Shown here: positions 35,215 to 44,400 of the stretch, piece by piece
Position numbering within the stretch: the first letter of the stretch is position 1
Layout of the letters: every line of letters starts with the position of its first letter
Assembly: GCA_002354655.1 (NCBI GenBank)
Contig: DELY01000051.1
Location: forward strand, 1-64,000
Source: Pseudomonas sp. UBA2684
Lineage (GTDB): Bacteria > Pseudomonadota > Gammaproteobacteria > Pseudomonadales > Pseudomonadaceae
Direction of reading: 5' to 3'
Length of the DNA stretch: 64,000 nt
Notes under the pieces: generated by a model
Databases searched by the model: none
What the model was told of the DNA's origin: nothing
The model's input: only the letters and a program-made list of their open reading frames with translations
Program-made: the position numbers and the translations under genes

Positions 35215-35605
35215 GGACGCCTCCTGATCGGCCTCGCCGTACCGCTGATGCACAAGCCATCGGCACGCCCCAGAGAGTCGCCCACTTCGTGCTGCCCTTC
35301 CGGTTAGCCCGCCTTCGCCCCACCGCAGAACGCCTTGCAGCCATGCAATGGCGCGTACGCGCCGGTGAAAAGGCAGGCCCGGGCACACGAGCTTTTTTGA
35401 GGTTCACGGCTCCAAAAGAGCGTGAAAAAACGGTTTCAACAACTTCACAAGAGTGTGGCGAAAAATGAATGATCTTGCGGCTGGCAAACGCACGGTTACC
35501 CCTCCCTCCATTCACCCAGGACATCTCAGCGACTGCTGATAGGCGTGGTTTTACGCTTAGGCCTCTGGCCGTCAATTGGGTGCTGCATTTTTTGGAGAAG
35601 TGGTA

Positions 35606-37108
35606 ATGGCGCAAAACGATTACGAAGCAGTGGATGTGGTGCTGGTTGGTGCCGGCATCATGAGTGCGACCTTGGCCGTGCTGCTGAAAGAACTCGACCC
35701 GGCGATCAAGCTGGAAGTGCTCGAGATGATGACATCCGGGGCGATTGAAAGCTCCAACCCGTGGAACAACGCGGGCACCGGCCATGCCGGCCTGTGCGAG
35801 CTGAACTACACGCCGGAATCGGCCGACGGCTCGATCGACATCAAGAAGTCGGTGACCATCAATACCCAGTTCGAGGAATCCAAGCAGTTCTGGGCCTACC
35901 TGGTCGAGAAAGGTCGCTTCGGCTCGCCCAAGTCGTTTATCAACCCGGTGCCGCACCTGAGTTTCGTCCGTGGGCAGAAAGGTATCGACTACCTGAAGAA
36001 GCGCTTTGCCGCGCTGACCGCGCACCACGCCTTCGCGGACATGGAATACACCGAAGACCGCACCACCATGGCCGAGTGGATGCCGCTGATGCTGCCGGGC
36101 CGCGACCCGAACGAGCCGATTGCCGCCACCCGCGTGATGGCTGGCACCGACGTCAACTTCGGCACCCTGACCAAGCACCTGCTCGACCACCTCGGCCAGC
36201 AGGCAGACGCCAAGGTCACTTGCAGCCAGAAGGTCACCGGCCTCAAGCGTAATGCCCAGGGCTGGCGCGTCAGCGTCAAGGATCAGCAAAGCGGCAGCAG
36301 CCGTGAAATCCAGGCCAAGTTCGTCTTCCTCGGCGCTGGCGGCGCGGCGCTGCCGCTGCTGCAGATGTCCGGCATTCCGGAAGGTAAAGGCTTCGGCGGT
36401 TTCCCGGTCAGCGGCCAGTGGCTGCGCTGCGATAACCCGGAAGTGGTCAAACAGCACCAGGCCAAGGTCTACAGCCAGGCCGCCGTCGGCTCGCCGCCGA
36501 TGTCGGTGCCGCACCTGGATACCCGCGTGGTGGATGGCAAGACCTCGCTGCTGTTCGGTCCTTACGCTGGCTTCTCGACCAAGTTCCTGCGCCACGGCTC
36601 CTTCCTCGACCTGCCGCTGTCGGTACGCCCAAACAACATCGGCCCGATGCTGGCGGTGGCCCGCGACAACTTCGACCTGACCCGCTACCTGGTCAAGGAA
36701 GTGCTGCAATCGGAAGAGCAGCGCCTGGAAACCCTGCGCGGCTTCTACCCGCAAGCGAAAGCCGAAGACTGGCGTCTGGAGATGGCTGGTCAGCGTGTGC
36801 AGATCATCAAGAAAGACCCGAAGAACGGCGGCATCCTGCAGTTCGGCACCGAGCTGGTGGCCGCCGAAGACGGCTCGATTGCCGCCTTGCTCGGCGCGTC
36901 GCCAGGCGCCTCGGTCACCGTGTCGATCATGCTCGATCTGATCCAGCGCTGTTTCGGCGAGCAGGTGAAAACCGCGCAGTGGAGCAGCAAGCTCAACGAG
37001 ATCTTCCCGGCCATGGGGGCCGTTCTGGCCAGCGACGCTGCGCGTTACCACGACGTGCAAGCGCGCTCGGACGCACTGCTGCAACTGAGCGAGCCAGCCA
37101 TGGCCTGA
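35606..37108 (+). CDS. mqo: Malate:quinone oxidoreductase
   Basis: A 500-residue FAD enzyme that oxidises malate to oxaloacetate at the inner membrane and passes electrons to quinone, a TCA-cycle step in Pseudomonas. The FAD loop is [15 protein letters not shown] near the N-terminus. Family blocks [23 protein letters not shown]-like [12 protein letters not shown] and the C-terminal [16 protein letters not shown] are present. The start is ATG 35606 with AGAAG upstream. Confidence 0.94.
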   Translation: MAQNDYEAVDVVLVGAGIMSATLAVLLKELDPAIKLEVLEMMTSGAIESSNPWNNAGTGHAGLCELNYTPESADGSIDIKKSVTINTQFEESKQFWAYLVEKGRFGSPKSFINPVPHLSFVRGQKGIDYLKKRFAALTAHHAFADMEYTEDRTTMAEWMPLMLPGRDPNEPIAATRVMAGTDVNFGTLTKHLLDHLGQQADAKVTCSQKVTGLKRNAQGWRVSVKDQQSGSSREIQAKFVFLGAGGAALPLLQMSGIPEGKGFGGFPVSGQWLRCDNPEVVKQHQAKVYSQAAVGSPPMSVPHLDTRVVDGKTSLLFGPYAGFSTKFLRHGSFLDLPLSVRPNNIGPMLAVARDNFDLTRYLVKEVLQSEEQRLETLRGFYPQAKAEDWRLEMAGQRVQIIKKDPKNGGILQFGTELVAAEDGSIAALLGASPGASVTVSIMLDLIQRCFGEQVKTAQWSSKLNEIFPAMGAVLASDAARYHDVQARSDALLQLSEPAMA

Positions 37109-37127
37109 GTCGATTGCCGCAGTCACT

Positions 37128-37153
37128 AAAAACCGCCCCTCGGGGCGGTTTTT
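37128..37153 (+). terminator. Terminator after mqo
   Basis: AAAAACCGCCCC and GGGGCGGTTTTT form a 12-bp stem 19 bp after the mqo stop codon. Confidence 0.92.
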
Positions 37154-37177
37154 ATGTTTCTGGCAGACGGGTTCGCG

Positions 37178-37534
37178 CTATGCGGATGCGGCCAGGGGGT
37201 GAAAGCTGAAGTAATGGCGCAACGCATCGACCATTTCGACGTACTCGGCGGGTGGCGCGACCAGGGCGAAACCGGAATCGAAACTGCCCGGGGTGATGTC
37301 CTCGCGGGACCATTGGCAGGTGGCGGAAAAATCGACAAATCGCTGAGCATCCTGCCCCGGAATCTTCAAGCGCATGTCGAAGCGCGCGCCCACCAGCATC
37401 GGCAGCTGGCTGATCAACATCAGGCCGTCCAGCGACACATTGCCGATGTAGCCCATCGGCTTGTCGGTGATGCGATTAAACACCTTCAGGTAGTAAGGCA
37501 ACTGATGGCGGTCGATTCGGCGCTGAGTCGGCAT
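37178..37534 (-). CDS. PilZ-domain protein
   Basis: A 118-residue single PilZ domain, a c-di-GMP receptor fold. RRIDRHQLPYYLKVFNR holds the arginine-rich start (RxxxR variant), and VSLDGLMLIS is the D/NxSxxG-like motif in the form N-V-S-L-D-G. These positions fit c-di-GMP binding, but the first motif is not canonical. No strong ribosome site before the ATG. Confidence 0.8.
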   Translation of the reverse strand: MPTQRRIDRHQLPYYLKVFNRITDKPMGYIGNVSLDGLMLISQLPMLVGARFDMRLKIPGQDAQRFVDFSATCQWSREDITPGSFDSGFALVAPPAEYVEMVDALRHYFSFHPLAASA

Positions 37535-37594
37535 AGTGGCAAATCGCTATAGATGGCCTTTGAGTATGGCCGCACTACTGCTCTTAAACCAGTT

Positions 37595-38017
37595 TCAGGT
37601 ACAGCGTTCAGACACTCGGTCGCGCAGCTGACGACGAGCGGCATCAAGCTGTTCGTCGCTGTAATAGCTGCGCTCGCCGTTCGCCTCGAGGCGAAAATAG
37701 CGGCGCCCTTCGGGCATCCGCGCCAGCTTGCCGCGCAGTTCGCGACACTCTTGCGCCCGCTTGGCCTGGCGCTCGGCAGACGCAGCCGCAGCCTGCGCTT
37801 GCTCATCGCGACGCGCATCATAAAACCGCTCGGTGCGCGCCTCACGCTCACGCGTTGCCGCATCGCGCTCGACCACTTGCGGTGTCACCTCGACCTGCTC
37901 GGCCCCCGGCACAGCAGGTCGCTGGCCAAAATGCACCTGGCCGTTGGCATCCGTCCAACGGTAAATCTCCGCCGCCGCCAACCCCGGCAACAGCAACAGA
38001 CACAGCAACACCCGCAT
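37595..38017 (-). CDS. DUF4124 domain exported protein
   Basis: A 140-residue protein with a short signal peptide (MRVLLCLLLLPGLAAAE) followed by the DUF4124 core IYRWTDANGQVHFGQRP, and then an Ala/Arg/Glu-rich coiled-coil-like helix. GGAGG precedes the ATG. DUF4124 proteins are periplasmic and of unknown function. Confidence 0.85.
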   Translation of the reverse strand: MRVLLCLLLLPGLAAAEIYRWTDANGQVHFGQRPAVPGAEQVEVTPQVVERDAATREREARTERFYDARRDEQAQAAAASAERQAKRAQECRELRGKLARMPEGRRYFRLEANGERSYYSDEQLDAARRQLRDRVSERCT

Positions 38018-38089
38018 GATTTTCCTCCCTGAACAAAGGCCTCAGCTTACCCTCGGCACGCCATGCTACCAGTGCCTGGCGACCAATGG

Positions 38090-38464
38090 TCAAAGCGCTG
38101 CGGGCGAGGCCTTGGCGGCTTCCGGCGCACTGTGATGGCCAAGCTGGCGCAGGGTATCCAACCGGGCGCGGGCGCGGAACGCATATTCGCTGGCCGGGTA
38201 ACGGCTGATGATGAACTGATAGGTCTGCGCCGCATCGACAAACAGGTTCTGCCGCTCCAGGCACTGACCGCGCAGCAAGGAGATCTCCGGCTGCAAATAG
38301 CTGCGCGAGCGACTTTTACGCTCGGCTTGCGACAGCTCCAGCATCACGTCTTCGCACTCCCCCTGCTCGTAAGCACGGTAGGCATTGTTCAAATGATGAT
38401 CGAGCGACCACCGGGTACAACCGACGGCGCCGAGCGCCAGGACAACGATCAACAGGGTTCGCAT
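38090..38464 (-). CDS. TPR-like lipoprotein
   Basis: A 124-residue lipoprotein with lipobox ALGAVGC (Cys about residue 16) and one or two tetratricopeptide-like helix pairs (LNNAYRAYEQGECEDVMLELSQAE, DAAQTYQFIISRYPASEYAFRA). GGAGGAGAGG lies just upstream of the ATG. Divergent from another helical lipoprotein gene. Function unknown. Confidence 0.75.
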   Translation of the reverse strand: MRTLLIVVLALGAVGCTRWSLDHHLNNAYRAYEQGECEDVMLELSQAERKSRSRSYLQPEISLLRGQCLERQNLFVDAAQTYQFIISRYPASEYAFRARARLDTLRQLGHHSAPEAAKASPAAL

Positions 38465-38612
38465 GGGCCTCTCCTCCATTGAGCAGTGTATCGACTGCCG
38501 CGCGAAAATCTGCAGGGCATATCCTCCGATGGGAACTGCTGGCGCTGGCTTGGCTGCGCACACGGCGGCTGGCTAGACTGCCGGCATCCGGCCCAGGTGC
38601 CAAGGAGCTGCC

Positions 38613-39419
38613 ATGTTGTCCGCCCGCCTCATTCTTCCACTCGCCTGCCTAAGCCTGCTGAGCGCCTGCTCACCGACCACGCCGCTGTTTATCGCGCAAA
38701 TCACCACCAACGAGGTGGTCGAGTATAAAACCCTCAAAAGCAACCGCATGACCGCCGCGGTGGAAGAGGAAGGCGACCTTCTGACCTACAGCGCCCTGGC
38801 GATTCGCGATGCCAAGAGCGAAAAAGCCGAAACGCTCTACCTCATCGGTTACCGCGACGAGAAACTCAGTGCCGAAGTGCGCGCCATCTCGCTCTACCAG
38901 ATCGGCCTGGTGTACATGAACCGCTTCAACGACCAGCGCGACGACAGTAAGGCGCTGAATTACTTCTATCAGGTGCTCAACGAGTTTCCCGCTACGCGCG
39001 CCGCCGAACGCGCCGAAGCGCGCATCGTGACGACCCGCCAGCGCGCCAACGAACCGGTGCAGAAAACCTCGCGCGAACTGCTCGCACACTGGAAGCCCAA
39101 CCAGAACCTCGACCTCTATCAGGCCAGCCTCGACCCGGACATGACCCTGCTGTCGCGCCGCGCCGTGTTGAAAAACCGCGTTGCCGAGGCCGAGGAACTC
39201 TACCTGCTGGCGCTGAGCGACGCCGGCGTACCCGCCGACATCAAAGAAAAGGCCCTCTACCAACTCGGCCTGATGTACCTGGCGCCGGACAACCCCAGCG
39301 CCAACCGCGACAAGGCCATCGGCTACCTGCGTCGCCTGCTGGTGCAATACCCGGACAGCGCACTCGGCAACAAGGCCGCCCGCCACCTCGATCAAGCCTT
39401 GAATCGCGGCATGCCCTGA
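38613..39419 (+). CDS. TPR-repeat lipoprotein
   Basis: A 268-residue lipoprotein with lipobox LLSAC (Cys about residue 19) and Sel1/TPR-like repeats. ISLYQIGLVYMNRFNDQRDDSKALNYFYQVL near residue 92 and KALYQLGLMYLAPDNPSANRDKAIGYLRRLL near residue 212 are clear internal repeats. Likely an outer-membrane-anchored scaffold. The specific role is unknown. Confidence 0.8.
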   Translation: MLSARLILPLACLSLLSACSPTTPLFIAQITTNEVVEYKTLKSNRMTAAVEEEGDLLTYSALAIRDAKSEKAETLYLIGYRDEKLSAEVRAISLYQIGLVYMNRFNDQRDDSKALNYFYQVLNEFPATRAAERAEARIVTTRQRANEPVQKTSRELLAHWKPNQNLDLYQASLDPDMTLLSRRAVLKNRVAEAEELYLLALSDAGVPADIKEKALYQLGLMYLAPDNPSANRDKAIGYLRRLLVQYPDSALGNKAARHLDQALNRGMP

Positions 39420-39568
39420 ACCAAGCGATTTTCGAGGGCTCAGGCCCGTGCGCACAAATCGACCCGCGCGAATGCCGAAAAACCCTGGGTTAGGTAGTGC
39501 AGAGGAACAATGACTACAGGGTTTCAGCGTAGTAGCCTCGCCGACAGCTTCAACTCAGGAGTCTGCGC

Positions 39569-41020
39569 ATGACCTTTCGCCGCACCAAAATCGTCGCCAC
39601 CCTCGGCCCATCCAGCAACTCGCCCGAAGTACTCGAACAGCTGATTCTGGCTGGTCTGGATGTCGCCCGTCTGAACTTCTCCCACGGCTCGCCGGATGAA
39701 CACAAAGCCCGCGCCAAGCTGGTGCGTGACCTGGCCGCCAAGCATGGCCGGCATGTCGCCCTGCTCGGCGATCTGCAAGGGCCGAAAATCCGTATCGCCA
39801 AATTCGCCGGCAAACGTATCGAGCTGAAAGTCGGTGATCGCTTCACCTTCTCCACCAGCCACCCGCTGACCGAAGGCACCCAGGACATCGTCGGCATCGA
39901 CTACCCCGATCTGGTGAAAGACTGCGGCGTCGGCGACGAACTGCTGCTCGACGATGGCCGCGTGGTCATGCGTGTCGAGACCGCCACCGCCGATGCCCTG
40001 CATTGCTCGGTGCTGATCGGTGGCCCGCTGTCCGACCACAAAGGCATCAACCGCCGTGGTGGCGGCCTGACAGCGCCGGCGCTGACCGAGAAAGACAAGG
40101 CCGACATCAAGCTCGCCGCCGAGATGGAGCTGGACTACCTGGCCGTGTCCTTCCCGCGCGATGCCTCGGACATGGAATATGCACGCAAACTGCGCGACGA
40201 ATCAGGCGGCACCGCCTGGCTGGTGGCGAAGATCGAACGCGCCGAAGCGGTGGCCGACGACGAAACCCTGGACGGTCTGATTCGCGCCAGTGATGCGGTG
40301 ATGGTGGCCCGTGGCGACCTCGGCGTGGAAATCGGCGATGCCGAGCTGTGCGGCATCCAGAAGAAAATCATTCTGCACGCGCGCCGCCACAACAAGGCGG
40401 TGATTACGGCGACGCAGATGATGGAGTCGATGATCCAGAACCCGATGCCGACCCGTGCGGAAGTCTCCGACGTGGCCAACGCCGTGCTCGACTACACCGA
40501 CGCGGTGATGCTCTCGGCGGAAAGTGCCGCCGGCGCCTATCCCCTGGAAGCGGTGCAGGCAATGGCGCGGATTTGCGTCGGCGCGGAAAAACACCCGACC
40601 AGCAAAAGCTCCAGCCACCGCATGGGCACGACCTTCGAGCGTTGCGACGAAAGCATCGCCCTGGCCGCCATGTACACGGCGAACCACTTCCCCGGCGTGA
40701 AGGCGATCATCGCCTTGACCGAAAGCGGCTACACGCCGCTGATCATGTCGCGGATTCGCTCCTCGGTGCCGATCTACGCATTCTCCCCGCACCGTGAAAC
40801 CCAGGCGCGCGCGGCGATGTTCCGCGGCGTTTACACCGTGCCGTTCGATCCGGCGGCGCTGCCGGCGGAACAGGTCAGCCAGGCGGCGGTGGACGAACTG
40901 CTCAAGCGCGGCGTGGTGCAACCAGGCGACTGGGTGATCCTGACCAAGGGCGACAGCTACCACACCATCGGCGGCACCAACGGCATGAAGATCCTGCATG
41001 TCGGTGAAGCGCTGGTGTAA
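39569..41020 (+). CDS. pykA: Pyruvate kinase
   Basis: A 483-residue pyruvate kinase that makes pyruvate and ATP from phosphoenolpyruvate and ADP. Substrate and Mg/K sites are visible: RTKIVATLGPSS, ARLNFSHGSPDEH, VARGDLGVEI, and the family signature ending ATQMMESMIQNPMPTRAE. It has the PykA-type length used by most Pseudomonas. A modest ribosome site (CAGGAG) precedes the ATG. Confidence 0.95.
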   Translation: MTFRRTKIVATLGPSSNSPEVLEQLILAGLDVARLNFSHGSPDEHKARAKLVRDLAAKHGRHVALLGDLQGPKIRIAKFAGKRIELKVGDRFTFSTSHPLTEGTQDIVGIDYPDLVKDCGVGDELLLDDGRVVMRVETATADALHCSVLIGGPLSDHKGINRRGGGLTAPALTEKDKADIKLAAEMELDYLAVSFPRDASDMEYARKLRDESGGTAWLVAKIERAEAVADDETLDGLIRASDAVMVARGDLGVEIGDAELCGIQKKIILHARRHNKAVITATQMMESMIQNPMPTRAEVSDVANAVLDYTDAVMLSAESAAGAYPLEAVQAMARICVGAEKHPTSKSSSHRMGTTFERCDESIALAAMYTANHFPGVKAIIALTESGYTPLIMSRIRSSVPIYAFSPHRETQARAAMFRGVYTVPFDPAALPAEQVSQAAVDELLKRGVVQPGDWVILTKGDSYHTIGGTNGMKILHVGEALV

Positions 41021-41035
41021 CCACCGCGCCGCAAT

Positions 41036-41068
41036 ACAAAAGGCCGCTCAGTGAGCGGCCTTTTTTGT
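41036..41068 (+). terminator. Terminator after pykA
   Basis: ACAAAAGGCCGCTCA and TGAGCGGCCTTTTTTGT form a strong stem with a T run. Confidence 0.92.
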
Positions 41069-41091
41069 TGGCTACGCCTGAGGCTCAGCCC

Positions 41092-41163
41092 TTGTAGGAG
41101 CGGGCTTGCCCGCGAATCGACATCAATATAGAGAGACATCGCGGCCAAGGCCGCTCCTACGGG
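41092..41163. repeat. REP element pair (Pseudomonas type)
   Basis: TTGTAGGAGCGGGCTTGCCCGCGAA and the inverted CGCGGCCAAGGCCGCTCCTAC are two REP units facing each other across about 25 bp. These units are scattered through Pseudomonas genomes and are mobilised by REP-associated tyrosine transposases. Confidence 0.88.
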
Positions 41164-41207
41164 TTTCGCAGAAGCCGCCAGCACTGCTGACAACTCTGAA
41201 TGAGGCA

Positions 41208-41981
41208 TCAGGCAAACTTGCTGAAATCCGGGGCGCGCCGCTGCATAAAGGCGGTCAGCGCCTCGATGGCTTCCGGCGAGCGCAGGCGTTGGCCGAATAG
41301 CGCGCCCTCCTCTTCGATCACCCGGCGCAGCTCCTCGCGACCCGGCGCGCGCATCAGGCGTTTGCTGTCAGCCACCGCAGCCGGTGCCAGTTGCTGAAAG
41401 CGCAGGGCCATTTCGCGGGCTTTGGCCAAGGTTGCCGCGCCGCTGTCCAGCGCCTGATTGGCAATACCCCAAGTGGCAGCCTGCTCGCCGGTAAAGCTCT
41501 GCCCGAGCAGCAACAGTTCGGCAGCGCGGGCGTGACCGAGCAGGCGCGGCAGAATCAGGCTGGAACCGTATTCGGGGCACAGACCGAGGTTAACGAAGGG
41601 CATCTTCAACGTGGCATCGCGGCTGACGTACACCAGGTCGCAGTGCAGCAGCATGGTCGTGCCAATGCCCACCGCCGGGCCATTGACTGCGGCCACCACC
41701 GGTTTGCTGAAGTCGAACAGCGCCTGCATGAACTGGAACACTTCGCTGTTCAGTCCAGTCGGTGGTGCCTGGATAAAGTCGGCCACGTCATTGCCGCTGG
41801 TGAAGCAGGTCTCGCCACCGCTGATCAGTACGGCGCGCACGCTTTTATCCTGATCGGCCTGCACCAGCACTTCGGCCATGCCGCTGTACATGGCGCGGGT
41901 CAGGGCATTTTTCTTGTCGGGGCGGTGCATGCGCAGGGTCAGCAACCCTTGTTCGCGTTCAACCAGCAGGTGCTCGCTCAT
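41208..41981 (-). CDS. Enoyl-CoA hydratase/isomerase family protein
   Basis: A 257-residue crotonase-fold protein. The oxyanion-hole blocks are GGETCFTSGNDVADF and AVNGPAVGIGTTMLLHCDLVY. In the second catalytic block, NLGLCPEYGSSLILPRLLG, the acid is preceded by CP rather than the usual VP. It probably acts on enoyl-CoA esters as hydratase or isomerase. Two ATGs and a TTG cluster at the start; 41981 has the best ribosome spacing. Confidence 0.87.
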   Translation of the reverse strand: MSEHLLVEREQGLLTLRMHRPDKKNALTRAMYSGMAEVLVQADQDKSVRAVLISGGETCFTSGNDVADFIQAPPTGLNSEVFQFMQALFDFSKPVVAAVNGPAVGIGTTMLLHCDLVYVSRDATLKMPFVNLGLCPEYGSSLILPRLLGHARAAELLLLGQSFTGEQAATWGIANQALDSGAATLAKAREMALRFQQLAPAAVADSKRLMRAPGREELRRVIEEEGALFGQRLRSPEAIEALTAFMQRRAPDFSKFA

Positions 41982-42019
41982 CATCAATCCTCGCGGCAGG
42001 CCATCCGCGAGCTAGCAGG

Positions 42020-42961
42020 CTAGCGCGCGTGGGGCAAAAAGACGTCAGCGAACACCTGGCTACGCGGTAAACCCGCCAGATACAGGCGGCGCGCAAAGGT
42101 TTCGACGCTGTCGGGGTGGCCGCAGAGTAAGGCCAGGGTTTGCCGCGAAACAAGGCGCAGTTCGGCCAAAGCCGCTGGCAACTCGGCCGCACTGAGTAAC
42201 TCGATCTGCAACTGGGCATGGCTGGCCGCCAGCGCTGCCAGTGCATCGGCGAGGTAATGCTCGGTTCGATCATGCGCCAGGTGAATGACCCGAATGGCGC
42301 CCCGATGATCCTGACGCAGGGCTTCGCGCAGTACCGCATAGAGCGGCGCCAGCCCCGTGCCGGCGGCTAGCAGCCAGAGCGGCCGCGTTTGCCAATCGGC
42401 ATCGTAGTGCAACGCTCCGCCGCGCAACTCGCCGAGGCGCACGCTGTCACCGGGTTTGAACTGGCGCGCCGCATCACTGAACGCGCCGCTCAGGCGACAA
42501 TCCAGATGAAACTCCAGCCACGGATCTTCGCCAGGCAGGCTGGCCAGCGAGTATGGCCGGGCGACGCCGCTCTCGCTCCACAGCACCAGGTGCTGGCCGG
42601 CACGATAACGCAGCGCTTGCTGCGGCAGCAGACGCAGGCGCAGTACCTGCGCACTGAGCCAGGTGCAACTATCGATGCGTGCCGGTAGACCGTCACGCAA
42701 TGGGTCGAACACCTCGATCTGCAAGTCGTCGACCACCCGGCACTGACACGCCAACCGCCAACCCTGCTCACGGCGCGACTCATCCAGGGCGTCAGGCTTG
42801 GCATCCAGCGGCTCGCCGCGCACGCAACGCACCAGGCAGGCGTGGCAACTGCCGGCACGGCAACTGTAGGGCACGGCAATGCCGCCGCCATGCAAAGCAT
42901 CCAATAGGTTGCTAGCGGGCTCAACGACCAGGCGTCGCTCACCCACCCGGAGTTCAGGCAT
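42020..42961 (-). CDS. 2Fe-2S ferredoxin/flavin oxidoreductase
   Basis: A 313-residue electron-transfer flavoprotein. The N-terminal plant-type ferredoxin domain has YSCRAGSCHACLVRC with a further Cys in LACQC. The FAD domain has RPYSLASLPG, and the NAD domain has LLAAGTGLAPLYAVL. It has the layout of CDP-6-deoxyglucoseen reductase-like or oxygenase reductase proteins. Its start codon lies within the end of the GGDEF gene (8-bp overlap), using that gene's GGAGG. Partner unknown. Confidence 0.87.
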   Translation of the reverse strand: MPELRVGERRLVVEPASNLLDALHGGGIAVPYSCRAGSCHACLVRCVRGEPLDAKPDALDESRREQGWRLACQCRVVDDLQIEVFDPLRDGLPARIDSCTWLSAQVLRLRLLPQQALRYRAGQHLVLWSESGVARPYSLASLPGEDPWLEFHLDCRLSGAFSDAARQFKPGDSVRLGELRGGALHYDADWQTRPLWLLAAGTGLAPLYAVLREALRQDHRGAIRVIHLAHDRTEHYLADALAALAASHAQLQIELLSAAELPAALAELRLVSRQTLALLCGHPDSVETFARRLYLAGLPRSQVFADVFLPHAR

Positions 42962-44090
42962 CGGCATCCTCCCAGGCCGCCGCGCAACGGTTACGCCCGC
43001 TGCGTTTGGCCTGGTACAGCGCCTGATCGGCGCGTTGCAGCGCCTCATCCAGATCATCGTGCATGGTCAGCAAGGTCATTCCGACAGACAAACTCAGATT
43101 ATCCACCTTAACGCCCAGCGGTTCAGCCTGATTAAAGGCCTCACGCAAGCGTTCGCAGCAGGCGGTGAACTGATCGGCGTCGGTATTGGGCAGCAACAGC
43201 ACGAACTCTTCGCCGCCATAACGGGCGATGGTGTCGCCGTCGCGCAGGCAGGCTCGCGCCACGGCGGCGAAGGTTTGCAACACGCGGTCGCCAGCGGCAT
43301 GCCCGTGGGCATCGTTGATCCGTTTGAAATGATCCAGGTCGATCAGCGCCAGGCCGTGATGCCGACCGCTGCGCAGGTTTTCCAGCTCGCGGCTGGCCAG
43401 ACGCAGGAAGTGCCGGCGGTTGCACAGGCCGGTCAACTCGTCGGTGGCAACCAGGTCTTCGAGCTGGCGCATCATTCCGCGCAACGTGTCCTGGTGTGCC
43501 TGCAAGGCAAAACGGCGCTGGCGCATGCGTTGGCGCATGGCCTGCATATAACTGGCGAACAGGCTCAGCCAGACCAGCACGAAGGCCAGCGCGCTAACCT
43601 GCAGGATCGCCAGCCCAGGATTGGCCAGTTGGTAGGTGTAGGCTTCATAGAGGTTAAGCCCGGCAAACCCGAAGAAGGCCAATGTGGTGCTGCGCACAAA
43701 CACCTTGGGCGGTAGTTGAAACACGCCGAACAGCAGGATCAGCGGGTAAATCACCAACAAGGTGCCACGCCCCTCGACGAACATGGCCAGCAGTACCGTC
43801 AACCAGGCCAGGGCGACCAGCACCTGCGGCTCGGTCAGGCTGGGGTCGCGCAAACGCAGATTTTGTCCGGAGAGGAAGAGCCCGAGAAAGACCAACTGGC
43901 TCAACGCCATCAGGCCAATCAGCAACCAGGCCGAGGACAACGAGGCGCGAAACAGCTCGTTGATCACGCCGATCCAGCACAGCAGCACAGTCAAGGCATA
44001 GGTCGCCACTGCCATGCCGAAACGCTTCAGCAGCAGGCTTTGCAGAGTTCGCTGAGTGACCCGTTGGCTGCTTAGGCTCATGGGCTCCAT
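42954..44090 (-). CDS. sadC: Membrane diguanylate cyclase, SadC-like
   Basis: A 378-residue cyclase that makes c-di-GMP. Five or six membrane segments fill residues 20-180. The GGDEF domain carries the active GGEEF motif in ARYGGEEFVLLLP, and an RxxD inhibitory site (RDGD) five residues before it. Its neighbours (enoyl-CoA hydratase, ferredoxin reductase, fumarase) match the position of sadC (PA4332) in P. aeruginosa, which promotes surface attachment. It looks shorter than SadC as I recall it. The start is uncertain by three codons. Confidence 0.85.
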   Translation of the reverse strand: MEPMSLSSQRVTQRTLQSLLLKRFGMAVATYALTVLLCWIGVINELFRASLSSAWLLIGLMALSQLVFLGLFLSGQNLRLRDPSLTEPQVLVALAWLTVLLAMFVEGRGTLLVIYPLILLFGVFQLPPKVFVRSTTLAFFGFAGLNLYEAYTYQLANPGLAILQVSALAFVLVWLSLFASYMQAMRQRMRQRRFALQAHQDTLRGMMRQLEDLVATDELTGLCNRRHFLRLASRELENLRSGRHHGLALIDLDHFKRINDAHGHAAGDRVLQTFAAVARACLRDGDTIARYGGEEFVLLLPNTDADQFTACCERLREAFNQAEPLGVKVDNLSLSVGMTLLTMHDDLDEALQRADQALYQAKRSGRNRCAAAWEDADA

Positions 44091-44304
44091 CCCATACTGG
44101 CATCTAGCCGCCACTCTACCCTTGTGATCACAAATTGCCTAGCGCGCTCGGCAGGCACAGCGTGCCTGGAATCGCTCGCGGACCAACACCGGTGATCCGC
44201 CATGCATGCGCCTCACCGGCGCCTCCCCACGCCGCGCAATAACCGCGCAAGCCGGGCGATCAGCGACCAAGGTCGACCGTCGGCGGGTGTCCGCCCAGCC
44301 TGCT

Positions 44305-44329
44305 GCGCGGTATACTGCCGCGCCTTTTT
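44305..44329 (+). promoter_or_regulatory. -10 box inside a GCGCGG/CCGCGC hairpin ahead of the fumarase gene
   Basis: TATACT (44311-44316) sits in the loop of GCGCGG (44305-44310) and CCGCGC (44318-44323), followed by CTTTTTT. It could act as a promoter with a palindromic operator, or as a small terminator. The rest of 44115-44400 holds no gene. Confidence 0.4.
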
Positions 44330-44400
44330 TACTGCAACAGCGCGCCGGGTTCTGGTTCGGCGTCCCTCGAAGTTCCTGCCCTACAAAAGGAGCGCCAAGC

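Noticed and set aside
35192..37126. Long open frame antisense to mqo
   Set aside because: It is a shadow of the malate:quinone oxidoreductase frame and has no recognisable motif.
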